64,000 nt of DNA, taken from Geomonas sp. RF6 (lineage in GTDB: Bacteria; Desulfobacterota; Desulfuromonadia; Geobacterales; Geobacteraceae). A program made the position numbers and the translations under genes. Below the pieces are notes generated by a model, which saw only the letters and a list, made by a program, of their open reading frames with translations, was not told the DNA's origin and did not search any database. Positions 45,205 to 54,113 of this stretch are shown piece after piece; position 1 is the first letter of the stretch, and the number at the start of each line of letters is the position of its first letter. The DNA is taken from assembly GCF_021044625.1 (NCBI RefSeq), contig NZ_CP087999.1:3307001-3371000 (forward strand), written 5' to 3'.

Positions 45205-45984
45205 CTAGGCATTCTTGCGGCGCTTCCCGTAGATGGCAAGGCCGAGGAACCCCGCGCCCAGCAGCATCATGGTGCCCGGCTCCGGAACTGCGGAGATGTC
45301 CTTCATCAGGAAGACTGTGTCGTTGTAGTCATAGTCGCCGTACGGGTGATCTTCAAATGCGATGATCCAGTCATCGCCGCCGTCCATCGGCTCTGTCGTC
45401 GTGCCGGATTTAGTCATACGTGTAACCGAAGAGCCGTCCAGCAGTTGATAGGTCAGAGCCCTCACAGAGGAAAGAGCGGGGGTGGTGTTCTTGTCGTCTT
45501 CGGTGTACGACTTAAATTGTTCGACGGTATCGAGCCAGAAAAAGCCAAAGACGTTGCCAAAGTTTGGCACCAGAACGTTGTCGTCTGTGTCGCAGAGGTC
45601 TCCGTTCACAATGGAGAAGGTTGCGGCGGTACCAGGACTTGCCTGGCTACGGTCGATCAGGAAATGCTCCTGCCCGTTCTGGGAGTAGATGCCGAGCTTG
45701 CCATTGGAATGCGCGGTGTAGAGGCTTACCAGAAAGGTGGAACTGTTGGCGTCCACACTCTTCCAGAGAGCGGCCGTCGACTGGCTAGTTACCGCATTAT
45801 AGAAGTTCTCGGTATTGTTGGGGCCCTTGACCTTGGCGTTCAGAATCTGCTGGAGGGAAAGTTCACCACCCGCAGAAGATGCACCGGGAACCACATCCCC
45901 GGGCCTGTCGTTGTATGGCAACGCGAACGCGCTGCCAGCGGTGAGAGTTGTAACAAGTGCCATCAATGCCAGTGTCCTTTTCAT
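45205..45984 (-). CDS. PEP-CTERM sorting domain protein 2, DUF4114-like
   Basis: 259 aa. Signal peptide to about residue 21 (TLTAGSAFA), a globular body with the DUF4114-like motif WIIAFEDHPYGDYDYNDTVFLM, and the sorting tail VPEPGTMMLLGAGFLGLA followed by IYGKRRKNA. The tail is identical to that of the gene at 43426 over its core, so both are likely handled by the same exosortase. GGAGGA precedes the ATG. Its -24/-12 promoter at 46041-46056 is near-consensus. Confidence 0.9.
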   Translation of the reverse strand: MKRTLALMALVTTLTAGSAFALPYNDRPGDVVPGASSAGGELSLQQILNAKVKGPNNTENFYNAVTSQSTAALWKSVDANSSTFLVSLYTAHSNGKLGIYSQNGQEHFLIDRSQASPGTAATFSIVNGDLCDTDDNVLVPNFGNVFGFFWLDTVEQFKSYTEDDKNTTPALSSVRALTYQLLDGSSVTRMTKSGTTTEPMDGGDDWIIAFEDHPYGDYDYNDTVFLMKDISAVPEPGTMMLLGAGFLGLAIYGKRRKNA

Positions 45985-46040
45985 CTCTTCCTCCTTTTGT
46001 ATTTAAAAAATGCATGGAACAAAAAGTTATTTCCCCTTAA

Positions 46041-46056
46041 TGCAACCGCCGTGCCT
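46041..46056 (-). promoter_or_regulatory. Sigma-54-type promoter of PEP-CTERM gene 2
   Basis: On the minus strand AGGCAC-GGCGG-TTGCA, almost the full TGGCAC-N5-TTGCA consensus. The predicted start is about 45 bases before the gene. An inverted repeat GCGAC-N9-GTCGC lies just upstream on the transcript (46077-46095) and could bind an activator such as PrsR. Confidence 0.8.
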
Positions 46057-46473
46057 GTTCTGTAACAGGCCGAAGTGGCGACGAACTGCTTGTCGCAGCC
46101 AGAGAGTGTGTAATGAAATCCGACACGCGAAAGATGCGCCACTCCGTCTGCCACCTCATGAGGGCGAGTATCTGGACCAACAGCCCTCACAACACGTCGG
46201 TCAGCCTGAGTCTCTATCCCGAAGGAGAAAGTGGGTTCAGACAGCACGACATTACCGCATTGAATGCGGTGTAAAAAAAATCGACAGTGAGACAACGAAA
46301 TAAGAGAGCTAAGGGGGAGATTATTAATTTCGAGTGACCTGGGCCTGTACTAGATTCACCGCCTGCGGCTCCCGACCCTTCCTGGGAGCTGTATCGGAGA
46401 GGAACGGTGGCTCCAAATAGCCGCCATTCTGCATTAAATGGTACCTTTCATAAGAGCTAGTTGAATATTTGTG
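46057..46473. other. Intergenic regulatory region between PEP-CTERM gene 2 and prsT
   Basis: About 420 bases with no gene. It contains the GCGAC-N9-GTCGC inverted repeat, and at about 46370-46400 a GGCTCCC...GGGAGCT hairpin. Confidence 0.55.
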
Positions 46474-46502
46474 TTGAAAATTAGAAAGCGTTCTGTTAAG
46501 AA
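46474..46502 (+). promoter_or_regulatory. Candidate sigma-70 promoter of prsT and the EPS operon
   Basis: TTGAAA (46474-46479), 17-base spacer, TAAGAA (46497-46502). No sigma-54 site was found here. Confidence 0.5.
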
Positions 46503-46581
46503 ATCCGACATCAACATTAATGTCAAATTATTCACTGTTGGCTGTTGGCCCTGTTCCGTTATCGCCAAGGGGGGACCCGCG

Positions 46582-49227
46582 ATGAAGTTCCTTACGATAA
46601 TGCTGCTCATCTTGCTGACCTGCACCGCTTGCGGAAGCAAGACCAAAGAGGCGCTGTACGCAGAAGGGGTAAAAAAGCTCAAGGAATCGAACCCGGCCGC
46701 TGCGGTGGTGTTCTTCAAGAACGCGCTGGAAAAGGACGCGAACTTCAGCGATGCCCGCTTCGAACTGGGAAAGGCGTACGCGGCGCTCGGCAAAAACGAG
46801 CAGGCGGAAAAGGAGTTCCAGAAGGTCCTGAGCCAGAACCCCTCCCGCGACGACGTCCTGCTTGAACTCGCGCGGGTGAAGAATGCGTCGGGAAAGGGTG
46901 ACGAGGCGGCTGCCCTCGCGGAGCAGTACCTCGCCAAGCACCCGGGGAATGTCGAGGGGCTCGAGGCGCTCGGCATCTCCTGCGCGGTGCGCAAGAAGTA
47001 TCCGGAAGCGCAAAACTACCTCCTGCAGGCGCTGGCCGCCGATCCGAAACGGAGCACCACCAAGCTAGAGCTCGCTTCTGTCACCTTCGCCGCGGGAGAT
47101 GCGGCAAAAGCGAAATCCCTCCTCACCGAAGTCCTCCAGTCCGAGCCGCGCAACTTCAAGGCTCTCTACCTCATGGCTACGCTCGAGAAGCGGCTCGGTA
47201 ACAGCGACGCCGCGGCTGCCATCTATCAGAAAATAGTGCAGCTGGACGAGAACCAGATCAATGCACAGTACAAGCTCGGTCTCCTGAACCTGGAAAAACG
47301 GGACCTCGCCAAGGCCGATGCCGCGGCTGACGACATGATCAAGAAGTACCCCAAGAAGGGGGACGGCTACCGCCTGAAGGGGCTCGTCAGTTTCTACCGC
47401 AAAAACTACACGGAGGCGATGGCCTCCCTGCAGCAGTCCCTCAAGCTCTCCCCGACCCTCGAGGGGTACCACTTCCTCGGGCTTTGCTACTACAACAAGG
47501 GGGAGCTGGAAAACGCCCTCAGCCAGTTCAGGATCATCCTCGACCGGGTCCCCACCTCGCGCCAGGCGAGGCTCATGACAGCAGAAACCCTCCTTGCCCA
47601 GAAAAGGACGGAAGACGCCATCACGGAAATCAAGAGGGTCATCGCCGCCGACGATTCCGATGCAGTCGCCCACAACCTGCTCGGCACAGCCTACATGTCC
47701 CAGGGGATGTTCAACGAGGCGATGCGCGAGCTGAACCGTGCCACGCAGCTCGATCCGAAGCTCGTCACCGCGCATCTTAAAAAAGGGTACTTCTACTTCA
47801 GCAGAGGGAAGAATGAAGAGGGGGAAACGGAGCTTGCCACAGCCGTGCAGGCGGCACCGAACGTCCTCAACACCCGTCTCCTCCTGGCCTCCTACTACCA
47901 GAGGCAGGGGAAGAGCGCGAAGGCGCTCTCGGTGCTGCAGGCAGGGCTGAACGGCGGGAAGGGGGATGCGCCCCTTTACAACGCCGTTGCCGCACTCCAG
48001 TTTTCTGGCGGACAGAAGGCCGAGGGGGTGAAGGCGCTGGAGAATGCCAAGCGGGTCGACCCCTCCTTTCCTGCCTCCTACCACAACCTTGCCGGCTACT
48101 ACGCCGCCTCCGGCGATTACCCGCGCGCCATCGCCGAACTGGGCGAGCTTCTGAAGAAAGATCCGAAAAACATGCGGGGTCTCCTCGGCATCGCGACTCT
48201 CAGCGAGGTCAGCGGCAAGGACGCCGAGGCCCTGCGCTATTATCAGAAAGCTGCGGAGACAAACGCTCCGGAAGGGATCCTCGCCCTCGCGGGTTACCAT
48301 CAGAAGAAGGGGGCTCCGCAAAAGGCGCTCTCGGCCATCGATGACGCACTGAAGCAGAACAACCGGGTGGTACCTCTCCTGGAGGCGAAAGGGCGGATAC
48401 TTCTCTCCCAGAAGGAGACGAGCAAGGCTATTAAAGTATTCGACGAGGTGGAAGCCCTCGACCAGGAGAAAGGTATAGCACTGAAGATTTCCGCCTATGT
48501 CGCTGCCCGCAACGGAGCAAAAGCGATCGACGAGGCAGGGAGACTGATCGCCAAACACCCGGGGGGAGCGCAAGGGTATCTCCTTCTTGCTTCGGTGTAC
48601 CAGGGGGTGAACGATCTGAACTCCGCCATAGCAGAGGCGAACAAGGCGGTAAAGGCGGATCCGAAGAGTGTGGAGGCGCGCCTCATGCTCGGGAGGCTTC
48701 ATCAGGCGAAGAAGGATTTCACGTCGGCGGCCGCCTACTATCAGGAGGCTCTGAAGGTAAAACCGGACTCGGTTCCCGCGCAATTTGCCGTCGCGTCACT
48801 TCTGGACGCCACCGGAAAGAAGAAGGAGGCGGTGGCGAGGTATCGGGCGATCGTGGATCACGGCGAGAGCTATGTTCCGGCGCTCAACAATCTCGCCTAC
48901 CTCTACGCCGACGGATACGGCAAGAAGGAAGAAGCGCTCCGGCTGGCGATCACCGCTTTCAAGCTGCAGCCGGGAGATGCGGGGGTGCTCGACACCCTTG
49001 GTTATGCACTTCTGAAAAACGGCCGCTACCCCGACTCCATAAAGGCCCTCGAGCGTGCGGCGACCCTCATGCCCTCCGATCCGACCGTGAAATACCACCT
49101 GGGGCTCGCCTACCATCAGAGCGGCAACAAAGCGAAGGCGCAGCAGGCGCTGGCGCAGTGCCTCTCCCTTGGGGAGTGCGCCGACACACCCGCTGCCCGG
49201 ACGTTACTGGCACAGGTAAAGAAGTAG
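46582..49227 (+). CDS. prsT: PrsT, PEP-CTERM system TPR-repeat lipoprotein
   Basis: 881 aa. A lipobox-like signal (LLTCTAC) leads to some two dozen TPR-like helical repeats covering nearly the whole protein, e.g. AAVVFFKNALEKDANFSDAR, KKEAVARYRAIVDHGESYVP and PDSIKALERAATLMPSDP. The length and the position match the PrsT family of XrtA/PEP-CTERM loci. It is likely a scaffold that holds the polysaccharide or sorting machinery together. ATG 46582 is preceded by GGGGGG; the 37-residue upstream extension is not credible. Confidence 0.9.
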   Translation: MKFLTIMLLILLTCTACGSKTKEALYAEGVKKLKESNPAAAVVFFKNALEKDANFSDARFELGKAYAALGKNEQAEKEFQKVLSQNPSRDDVLLELARVKNASGKGDEAAALAEQYLAKHPGNVEGLEALGISCAVRKKYPEAQNYLLQALAADPKRSTTKLELASVTFAAGDAAKAKSLLTEVLQSEPRNFKALYLMATLEKRLGNSDAAAAIYQKIVQLDENQINAQYKLGLLNLEKRDLAKADAAADDMIKKYPKKGDGYRLKGLVSFYRKNYTEAMASLQQSLKLSPTLEGYHFLGLCYYNKGELENALSQFRIILDRVPTSRQARLMTAETLLAQKRTEDAITEIKRVIAADDSDAVAHNLLGTAYMSQGMFNEAMRELNRATQLDPKLVTAHLKKGYFYFSRGKNEEGETELATAVQAAPNVLNTRLLLASYYQRQGKSAKALSVLQAGLNGGKGDAPLYNAVAALQFSGGQKAEGVKALENAKRVDPSFPASYHNLAGYYAASGDYPRAIAELGELLKKDPKNMRGLLGIATLSEVSGKDAEALRYYQKAAETNAPEGILALAGYHQKKGAPQKALSAIDDALKQNNRVVPLLEAKGRILLSQKETSKAIKVFDEVEALDQEKGIALKISAYVAARNGAKAIDEAGRLIAKHPGGAQGYLLLASVYQGVNDLNSAIAEANKAVKADPKSVEARLMLGRLHQAKKDFTSAAAYYQEALKVKPDSVPAQFAVASLLDATGKKKEAVARYRAIVDHGESYVPALNNLAYLYADGYGKKEEALRLAITAFKLQPGDAGVLDTLGYALLKNGRYPDSIKALERAATLMPSDPTVKYHLGLAYHQSGNKAKAQQALAQCLSLGECADTPAARTLLAQVKK

Positions 49228-49279
49228 CGCTCTTGCGCAGGCGGGCGCGAGGCTCGTCTACTGGAGGGAGTAACCGCTC

Positions 49280-50665
49280 ATGGATCTGCGCTTTGCCCTG
49301 ATGTTGCTGTCTGACGCGCTTCTTGCCATTGCCGCCCTAATGGCGGCGCTGGTGCTGCGCTTTGGCACCCTGGCCATGCCCGAGGAGTGGCAGGCCGATC
49401 ACGGCATCAAGGCCTGCGGCATTTTTGTAACCGTCGTGCTTCTTTCGTCGCACCTCATGGAGGTCTACAACCTCCCGAGGGAAAGCCGCAAGAGGGAGAT
49501 CTTCATCGCCTCCCTGCAAGGAGGGGGCGCCGCCTTCTTCCTCCTTTCGGTGGTGTACTACCTCGACCCTTCCGTCATGCTCGGCAGGGGGCTCCTCTTT
49601 TTTGCACTGGCGCTTTTTATCATCTTTCAGTTCGTGTGGCATGCCATCTCCGATTCGGAGGCGCGCCGCTCCCCCTTCGCACAGCGCGTCCTCATTCTCG
49701 GGACCGGGGATCTCGCCTGCCAGCTCGGGGGGCTCCTAACCTCCCAGTGCGGCGCCTTCGCCCTCGCCGGCTTTCTTGAGTGCCGGGAGAAGGAACACCC
49801 GGAGGAGACGGTGCACCAGCCCCACCTCTTCCAGGCGCAGATCATCAGAAAGGAAGGGGACCTCCTGGAGACGGCGCGCAAGCACAAGGTCGGCATGATC
49901 GTCGTCGCCCTGGCGGAGAAGCGGGGGGTCCTGCCGCTGCAGGAGATGATGCGCTGCAAGCTGAACGGGATAGAGGTGGTCGACGCCCCCACCTTTTACG
50001 AGATCGTGCAGGGGAAGCTCCTTCTGGAGCAGATGACGCCGAGCTGGATCATCTTCTCCAGCGGCTTTCGCAGGACCGCCCTCATAGCGATTTACAAGCG
50101 CTGCTTCGACATCTTCCTCTCTCTGATAGGAATCGTGCTGAGCGCGCCTCTCTTCCCCTTCATCGCCTTGGCCATAAAGCTCGACTCCCGCGGTCCCGTC
50201 TTTTTCCAGCAGGTGAGGGTGGGGAGTGGCGAAAAGCCCTTCATGCTGTACAAATTCAGGAGCATGACCCAGGACGCGGAGAGAAACGGCGCGGTATGGG
50301 CGTCAAAGAACGACGCGCGGGTGACCCGGGTCGGGCGCATCCTCAGGAACTCCCGCATAGACGAACTGCCCCAGCTCTACAACGTCCTCAGGGGGGACAT
50401 GAGCTTCATCGGGCCGCGTCCGGAGCGGCCGGAGTTTGTGGAATCCCTGAAGAAGGAGATTTTTTACTACTCCAAACGGCACAGCATAAAGCCGGGGCTG
50501 ACCGGCTGGGCGCAGGTGCGCTACCCCTACGGAGCGACCGTGGAAGACGCGGTGGAGAAACTGCGCTACGACCTCTACTACATAAAGAACCTTTCGCTGC
50601 TGCTCGACTCGCAGATCATATTCGAGACGGTAAAGGTGGTGCTCTTCGGGCGCGGCGGCAGGTGA
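49280..50665 (+). CDS. EpsB-type polyprenyl glycosylphosphotransferase, PEP-CTERM-associated
   Basis: 461 aa. Five hydrophobic helices in the N-terminal half with an intervening nucleotide-binding-like fold (RVLILGTGDLACQLGGLL), then the bacterial sugar transferase domain from about 265: KRCFDIFLSLIGIV, GPVFFQQVRVGSGEKPFMLYKFRSM, LRNSRIDELPQLYNVLRGDMSFIGPRPERPEF, and KPGLTGWAQV. It primes polysaccharide synthesis by placing a sugar phosphate on undecaprenyl phosphate. Follows prsT by about 50 bases, GGAGGGAG before the ATG. Confidence 0.93.
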   Translation: MDLRFALMLLSDALLAIAALMAALVLRFGTLAMPEEWQADHGIKACGIFVTVVLLSSHLMEVYNLPRESRKREIFIASLQGGGAAFFLLSVVYYLDPSVMLGRGLLFFALALFIIFQFVWHAISDSEARRSPFAQRVLILGTGDLACQLGGLLTSQCGAFALAGFLECREKEHPEETVHQPHLFQAQIIRKEGDLLETARKHKVGMIVVALAEKRGVLPLQEMMRCKLNGIEVVDAPTFYEIVQGKLLLEQMTPSWIIFSSGFRRTALIAIYKRCFDIFLSLIGIVLSAPLFPFIALAIKLDSRGPVFFQQVRVGSGEKPFMLYKFRSMTQDAERNGAVWASKNDARVTRVGRILRNSRIDELPQLYNVLRGDMSFIGPRPERPEFVESLKKEIFYYSKRHSIKPGLTGWAQVRYPYGATVEDAVEKLRYDLYYIKNLSLLLDSQIIFETVKVVLFGRGGR

Positions 50666-50674
50666 TCGCCCCGT

Positions 50675-50772
50675 GGGGGGACTGAGTTGGGGGGACTGGC
50701 TCCTTCGTTAGAAGGTGCCTGTCCCCTTGCGCAAACTTGTCCCCTTCCGCACGCTGTCCCCTTCCGCAAACG
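50675..50772. repeat. TGTCCCCTT-type tandem repeat
   Basis: Three near-identical units, TGTCCCCTTGCGCAAAC, TGTCCCCTTCCGCACGC and TGTCCCCTTCCGCAAACG (50720-50772), after a GGGGGGACT run that could pair with them. Sits between the EpsB-type gene and the export gene. Also lies within a spurious N-terminal extension of the export reading frame. Confidence 0.6.
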
Positions 50773-50806
50773 ACGCGACGCTCTTTTTTCGAAGAAGGAG
50801 AAGGCC

Positions 50807-51613
50807 ATGAAGCTGAAACTGATGCTGGCGATCCTGGTGATTTTTCTGATGGTACCGGCCGCTTCCTTTGCCGTCGACTACGTCATCGGCGAGGGTGACA
50901 GTCTGGACATCTCCGTATGGGGGGTGAAGGAGCTCAACTTCGCGGTGAAGGTCCGCCCCGACGGAAAGATCACCGTCCCCGGGCTCGGCGAGGTCGTCGC
51001 CAGCGGCATGACCCCGAGCAAGCTGCAGACCTCACTCGCGGACAGGCTGAAGGAGCTCGTGAAGAACCCGATAGTGACGGTCACCGTGAAGGAGATAACG
51101 AACAGCAAGGTGTACATCTTTGGCGGCGGCGTGAAGTCCACAGTGTACGAGCTTTCCCGGCGCACCTCGCTCCTGCAGCTTCTGTGCATCCTCTCCGACC
51201 TGAAGGGGGCGGATCTGAACCGCGCCTACCTTTTGCGAAACGGGCAGAAGGTGAAGAGCAACCTGCAGAAACTCTTCGTCGGCGGCGACGTGCAGGAGGA
51301 TCTCCTTCTCGAGACCGGCGACGCCCTCTTTCTCCCGGTCCTTCTGGACAAGAGCGTCTACGTTCTCGGCGCCGTGAATGCCCCGAAGGCGATCGAGTAC
51401 CGCGAGGGTATGAAGGTGATGGAGGCGATCCTCGAGGCGGGGGGCTTCACCAAGTTCGCCGACCAAAACGACGTGCAGGTAAAGAGAAAGAGCGGAAAGG
51501 ACGCCCTCTCCTTCGACGTAAAGGCAAAGCGCCTCTTCAAGGAAGGGGATCTCAGCCAGAACATCGAGCTGAAGGCGGGGGATTACGTGATGGTGAAGGA
51601 GAGTTTCTTCTAG
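50807..51613 (+). CDS. Polysaccharide export protein, Wza-like, PEP-CTERM-associated
   Basis: 268 aa. Signal peptide to about residue 22 (VPAASFA), a Poly_export domain (DYVIGEGDSLDISVWGVKELN, VRPDGKITVPGLGEVVASG), then two SLBB-like beta-grasp domains (VYIFGGGVKSTVYELSRRT, SVYVLGAVNAPKAIEYREG). Forms the outer-membrane export channel with no obvious lipobox. The start is ATG 50807 behind AAGGAG; the frame upstream runs through the TGTCCCC repeats. Confidence 0.93.
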   Translation: MKLKLMLAILVIFLMVPAASFAVDYVIGEGDSLDISVWGVKELNFAVKVRPDGKITVPGLGEVVASGMTPSKLQTSLADRLKELVKNPIVTVTVKEITNSKVYIFGGGVKSTVYELSRRTSLLQLLCILSDLKGADLNRAYLLRNGQKVKSNLQKLFVGGDVQEDLLLETGDALFLPVLLDKSVYVLGAVNAPKAIEYREGMKVMEAILEAGGFTKFADQNDVQVKRKSGKDALSFDVKAKRLFKEGDLSQNIELKAGDYVMVKESFF

Positions 51614-51693
51614 AAACGGCGGAGGGTGCGCCCTCCGGAACGTTCATGAGCTGGAAAACGTACAGAGATAGCGGTTCCTCCACGAGGTGTCCC

Positions 51694-53169
51694 ATGCAGT
51701 CTTCCGAAATGGACTACAAAAAGTACCTGCAGCTGGTACTAAACCACAAAGAGCGGTTCGTGGTCGTCGCGCTTCTCATCATGACGCTCGCGTTTGCGGT
51801 GAGCTTCGTCCTCCCGAGGAAGTACCAGGCGACGAGCACCGTATTCATCGAGAAGAACGTGATCAGCGAGCTGGTGAAGGGGATCACCGTGACCCCCTCC
51901 ATGGAAGACACCATCAACGTCCTTACCTATGCAATCACCAGCCGCACCCTTCTCACGAAGGTCATCGACAGTCTGGACATGAACCTCAGCAAGAACCAGA
52001 CGGAGATGGAAGCGCTCATCAAGACGCTGCAGAAAAACACCACGGTGAAGGTAAAAGACAAGAATCTCTTCACCATCTCCTTTCTGGACCAGAACCCCCG
52101 AGTGGCCAGGGACTTCGTGAACACCCTCGTGCGCCTCTACATCGAGGAGAACATCTCCTCCAAGCGCGGCGAGTCGTACGACGCCACGAAGTTCCTCTCG
52201 GAGCAGATCGACACCTTCAACGAGAAGCTGGAGAAGGCCGAGGCAGAGGTTAACGCCTACAAAAGGGACAACGGCGGCATCATTTCCATCGACGAGGGGA
52301 AGCTCTTCGAGGAGATCAACACCGCCCAGCAAAAGCTCTATGACCTGCAGCTCAGGCGCCGCCAGTTGGAAGGGATGCGCCAGGTGACGAGAAAATCGAA
52401 CGACCCCCTGCAGGCGAAGCTCTCCGCCCTGCAAAAACGCCTCGATGATCTGCGGGTGCAGTACACCGACAGCTACCCCGAGGTCGTCAGCGTACGGAGC
52501 GACATCGAGACGGTAAGGGAGCAGCTGAGGGCTCGCAAGGGAGCGGAGGCGCAGCCTCTGGAACCGCAGGAACTCGCGAAGATAGAGTCGGAGATAGATG
52601 CGATAAAGGTGACCGAGGAAGGGCTCAGGCGCTACGTGGCGAACAACAGGAGGATCCTGCAGTCGATACCGACGGCGAAAGCGGGGCTGGAAAAGCTCGA
52701 GCTGGAAAAGAAGAACCAGAAGGCGATCTACGACCAGCTCTTCTCCCGCCACGGCCAGTCGGAGGTCTCGAAGCAGATGGAGGTGCAGGACAAGTCCACC
52801 ACCTTCCGCGTCGTCGATCCGGCAGTCCTCCCGGTGAAGCCGTCCAGCCCGGATCGCCTGAAGATCATGCTGCTGGGGATGATTGGGGGGCTTGCCGGGA
52901 GCTTCGGCATCCTCTTCCTCCTCGACCAGCTCGACACCTCCGCAAAAGACGTGGAGTTCGTGAAAGAGCTCGGCTTGCCGGTCCTCGCGGTGATCCCCCG
53001 CATGACCGACCCGGTGCAGGTTGCGGCAAGGAAGAAGCGCAGCCGCCGCATCTTCTGCCTCGCGGGGGTCTACTTCATGCTGATGCTCGTCTTCCCGGCG
53101 ATGGAGGTACTGAATCTTACCTACATGGACCGGGCACTGGACAAGGTTTACGCCGGCGGGTCGCATTAG
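51694..53169 (+). CDS. Chain-length determinant (Wzz-type), PEP-CTERM-associated
   Basis: 491 aa. N-terminal Wzz domain with a first membrane helix (FVVVALLIMTLAFAVSFVL), a long periplasmic coiled coil (about residues 165-375), and a second helix region at 385-405 (IMLLGMIGGLAGSFGILFL), plus a further C-terminal helix (CLAGVYFMLMLVFPAM). It sets polymer chain length and works with the tyrosine kinase next door. ATG 51694 chosen (GAGGTG upstream); a 259-residue longer frame covers the export gene antisense-free overlap and is not real. Confidence 0.9.
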   Translation: MQSSEMDYKKYLQLVLNHKERFVVVALLIMTLAFAVSFVLPRKYQATSTVFIEKNVISELVKGITVTPSMEDTINVLTYAITSRTLLTKVIDSLDMNLSKNQTEMEALIKTLQKNTTVKVKDKNLFTISFLDQNPRVARDFVNTLVRLYIEENISSKRGESYDATKFLSEQIDTFNEKLEKAEAEVNAYKRDNGGIISIDEGKLFEEINTAQQKLYDLQLRRRQLEGMRQVTRKSNDPLQAKLSALQKRLDDLRVQYTDSYPEVVSVRSDIETVREQLRARKGAEAQPLEPQELAKIESEIDAIKVTEEGLRRYVANNRRILQSIPTAKAGLEKLELEKKNQKAIYDQLFSRHGQSEVSKQMEVQDKSTTFRVVDPAVLPVKPSSPDRLKIMLLGMIGGLAGSFGILFLLDQLDTSAKDVEFVKELGLPVLAVIPRMTDPVQVAARKKRSRRIFCLAGVYFMLMLVFPAMEVLNLTYMDRALDKVYAGGSH

Positions 53170-53193
53170 GCGGCCGCCAGATGTGAGGTAGCT

Positions 53194-54030
53194 ATGAGCA
53201 GAATCGAAGTGGCGATGGAAAAGGCTGCCCGGCTCCGGCAGGAGCGGGAGGTGGCGGGCGAGCCGGCTGCAGCGCCTCACCCCGCAGCGGCTCCACCGAA
53301 GAGACCTGCGGCAGCGTCAGCGCAATACGGGGTACTGTCGCCGACGGACCCGTTCCTCGTGAACCTGCACGACCCGCACTCGGCAACGGCCGAGGAATAC
53401 CGGAAGCTCAAGTCGGCGCTGGTGAAGATGACCACCGGCGAGGTGTTCCGCAACACGATCATGGTGACGAGCTCCGTGCCGTGCGAGGGGAAAAGCCTCA
53501 CCGCGCTCAATCTCGCCGTCAGCCTCTCCCAGGAGCTCGATCACACGGTGCTCCTGGTGGACGCGGACCTGCGCCGCCCCTCGGTGCACCGCTACCTCAA
53601 CGTGGAGCAGGGGGTGGGGCTTGCCGACGTCCTGACCGGCAAGGCGCAGATCGGGGAGACGATCGTTCCCACGGGGATCGGGAAGCTCTCCGTCATCAGG
53701 GCGGGGTCGCAGGTGGACAACCCGGCGGAGCTCTTTTCGTCGCAGCACAACAAGGCGGTCATCGCGGAGCTGAAGAACCGCTATCCGGACCGCTACATAA
53801 TAATCGACACCCCGCCGGTACTCCCCTTTGCGGAGTCGCGCTCGCTGGCGCATCTCGTGGACGGGGTTCTCTTCGTTGTCATGGAGCGCCTGGCCTCGCA
53901 GGCAAACATCAGGGAGGCGGTGGAGTCCCTGAAGGGATGCCCGATCCTCGGGACGGTGTACAACGCGGCCGCCGTCGACGGCACCGACAGCCGTTACTCG
54001 TACTATCAGGGGTACGAGCGCACCGAGTGA
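53194..54030 (+). CDS. Tyrosine autokinase, XrtA/PEP-CTERM-associated
   Basis: 278 aa. N-terminal coiled-coil/Ala-Pro linker, then the BY-kinase domain: Walker A-type SSVPCEGKSLTALNLAVSL, A' motif LLVDADLRRPSVHRYL, Walker B RYIIIDTPPVLPF. The C-terminal tail has the tyrosine cluster YSYYQGY, the usual autophosphorylation site. It partners with the chain-length protein to control polymerisation and export. Encoded 25 bases after it. Confidence 0.92.
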   Translation: MSRIEVAMEKAARLRQEREVAGEPAAAPHPAAAPPKRPAAASAQYGVLSPTDPFLVNLHDPHSATAEEYRKLKSALVKMTTGEVFRNTIMVTSSVPCEGKSLTALNLAVSLSQELDHTVLLVDADLRRPSVHRYLNVEQGVGLADVLTGKAQIGETIVPTGIGKLSVIRAGSQVDNPAELFSSQHNKAVIAELKNRYPDRYIIIDTPPVLPFAESRSLAHLVDGVLFVVMERLASQANIREAVESLKGCPILGTVYNAAAVDGTDSRYSYYQGYERTE

Positions 54031-54113
54031 CCTTGTTGTAGCAAGGCGGGGATCGCGTGCGAGCTTCCGGCGCACAGACTCTTCCGCTCCTTTCCCGTAA
54101 TGCAGGAGTTCCC

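Noticed and set aside
46010-46303. Small proteins on either strand in the PEP-CTERM gene 2/prsT gap
   Set aside because: No ribosome sites and no recognisable sequence; the region carries regulatory elements instead.
46500-46582. Sigma-54 promoter before prsT
   Set aside because: TGGCTGTTGGCCCTG has GG but no GC at the needed spacing.
50720-50772. CRISPR-like spaced repeats
   Set aside because: Only three short units with almost no spacers, and no cas genes.
50917-53169. A 750-residue chain-length protein starting inside the export gene
   Set aside because: The first 259 residues are an arginine-rich shadow of the export gene. ATG 51694 has a ribosome site and starts the Wzz domain.
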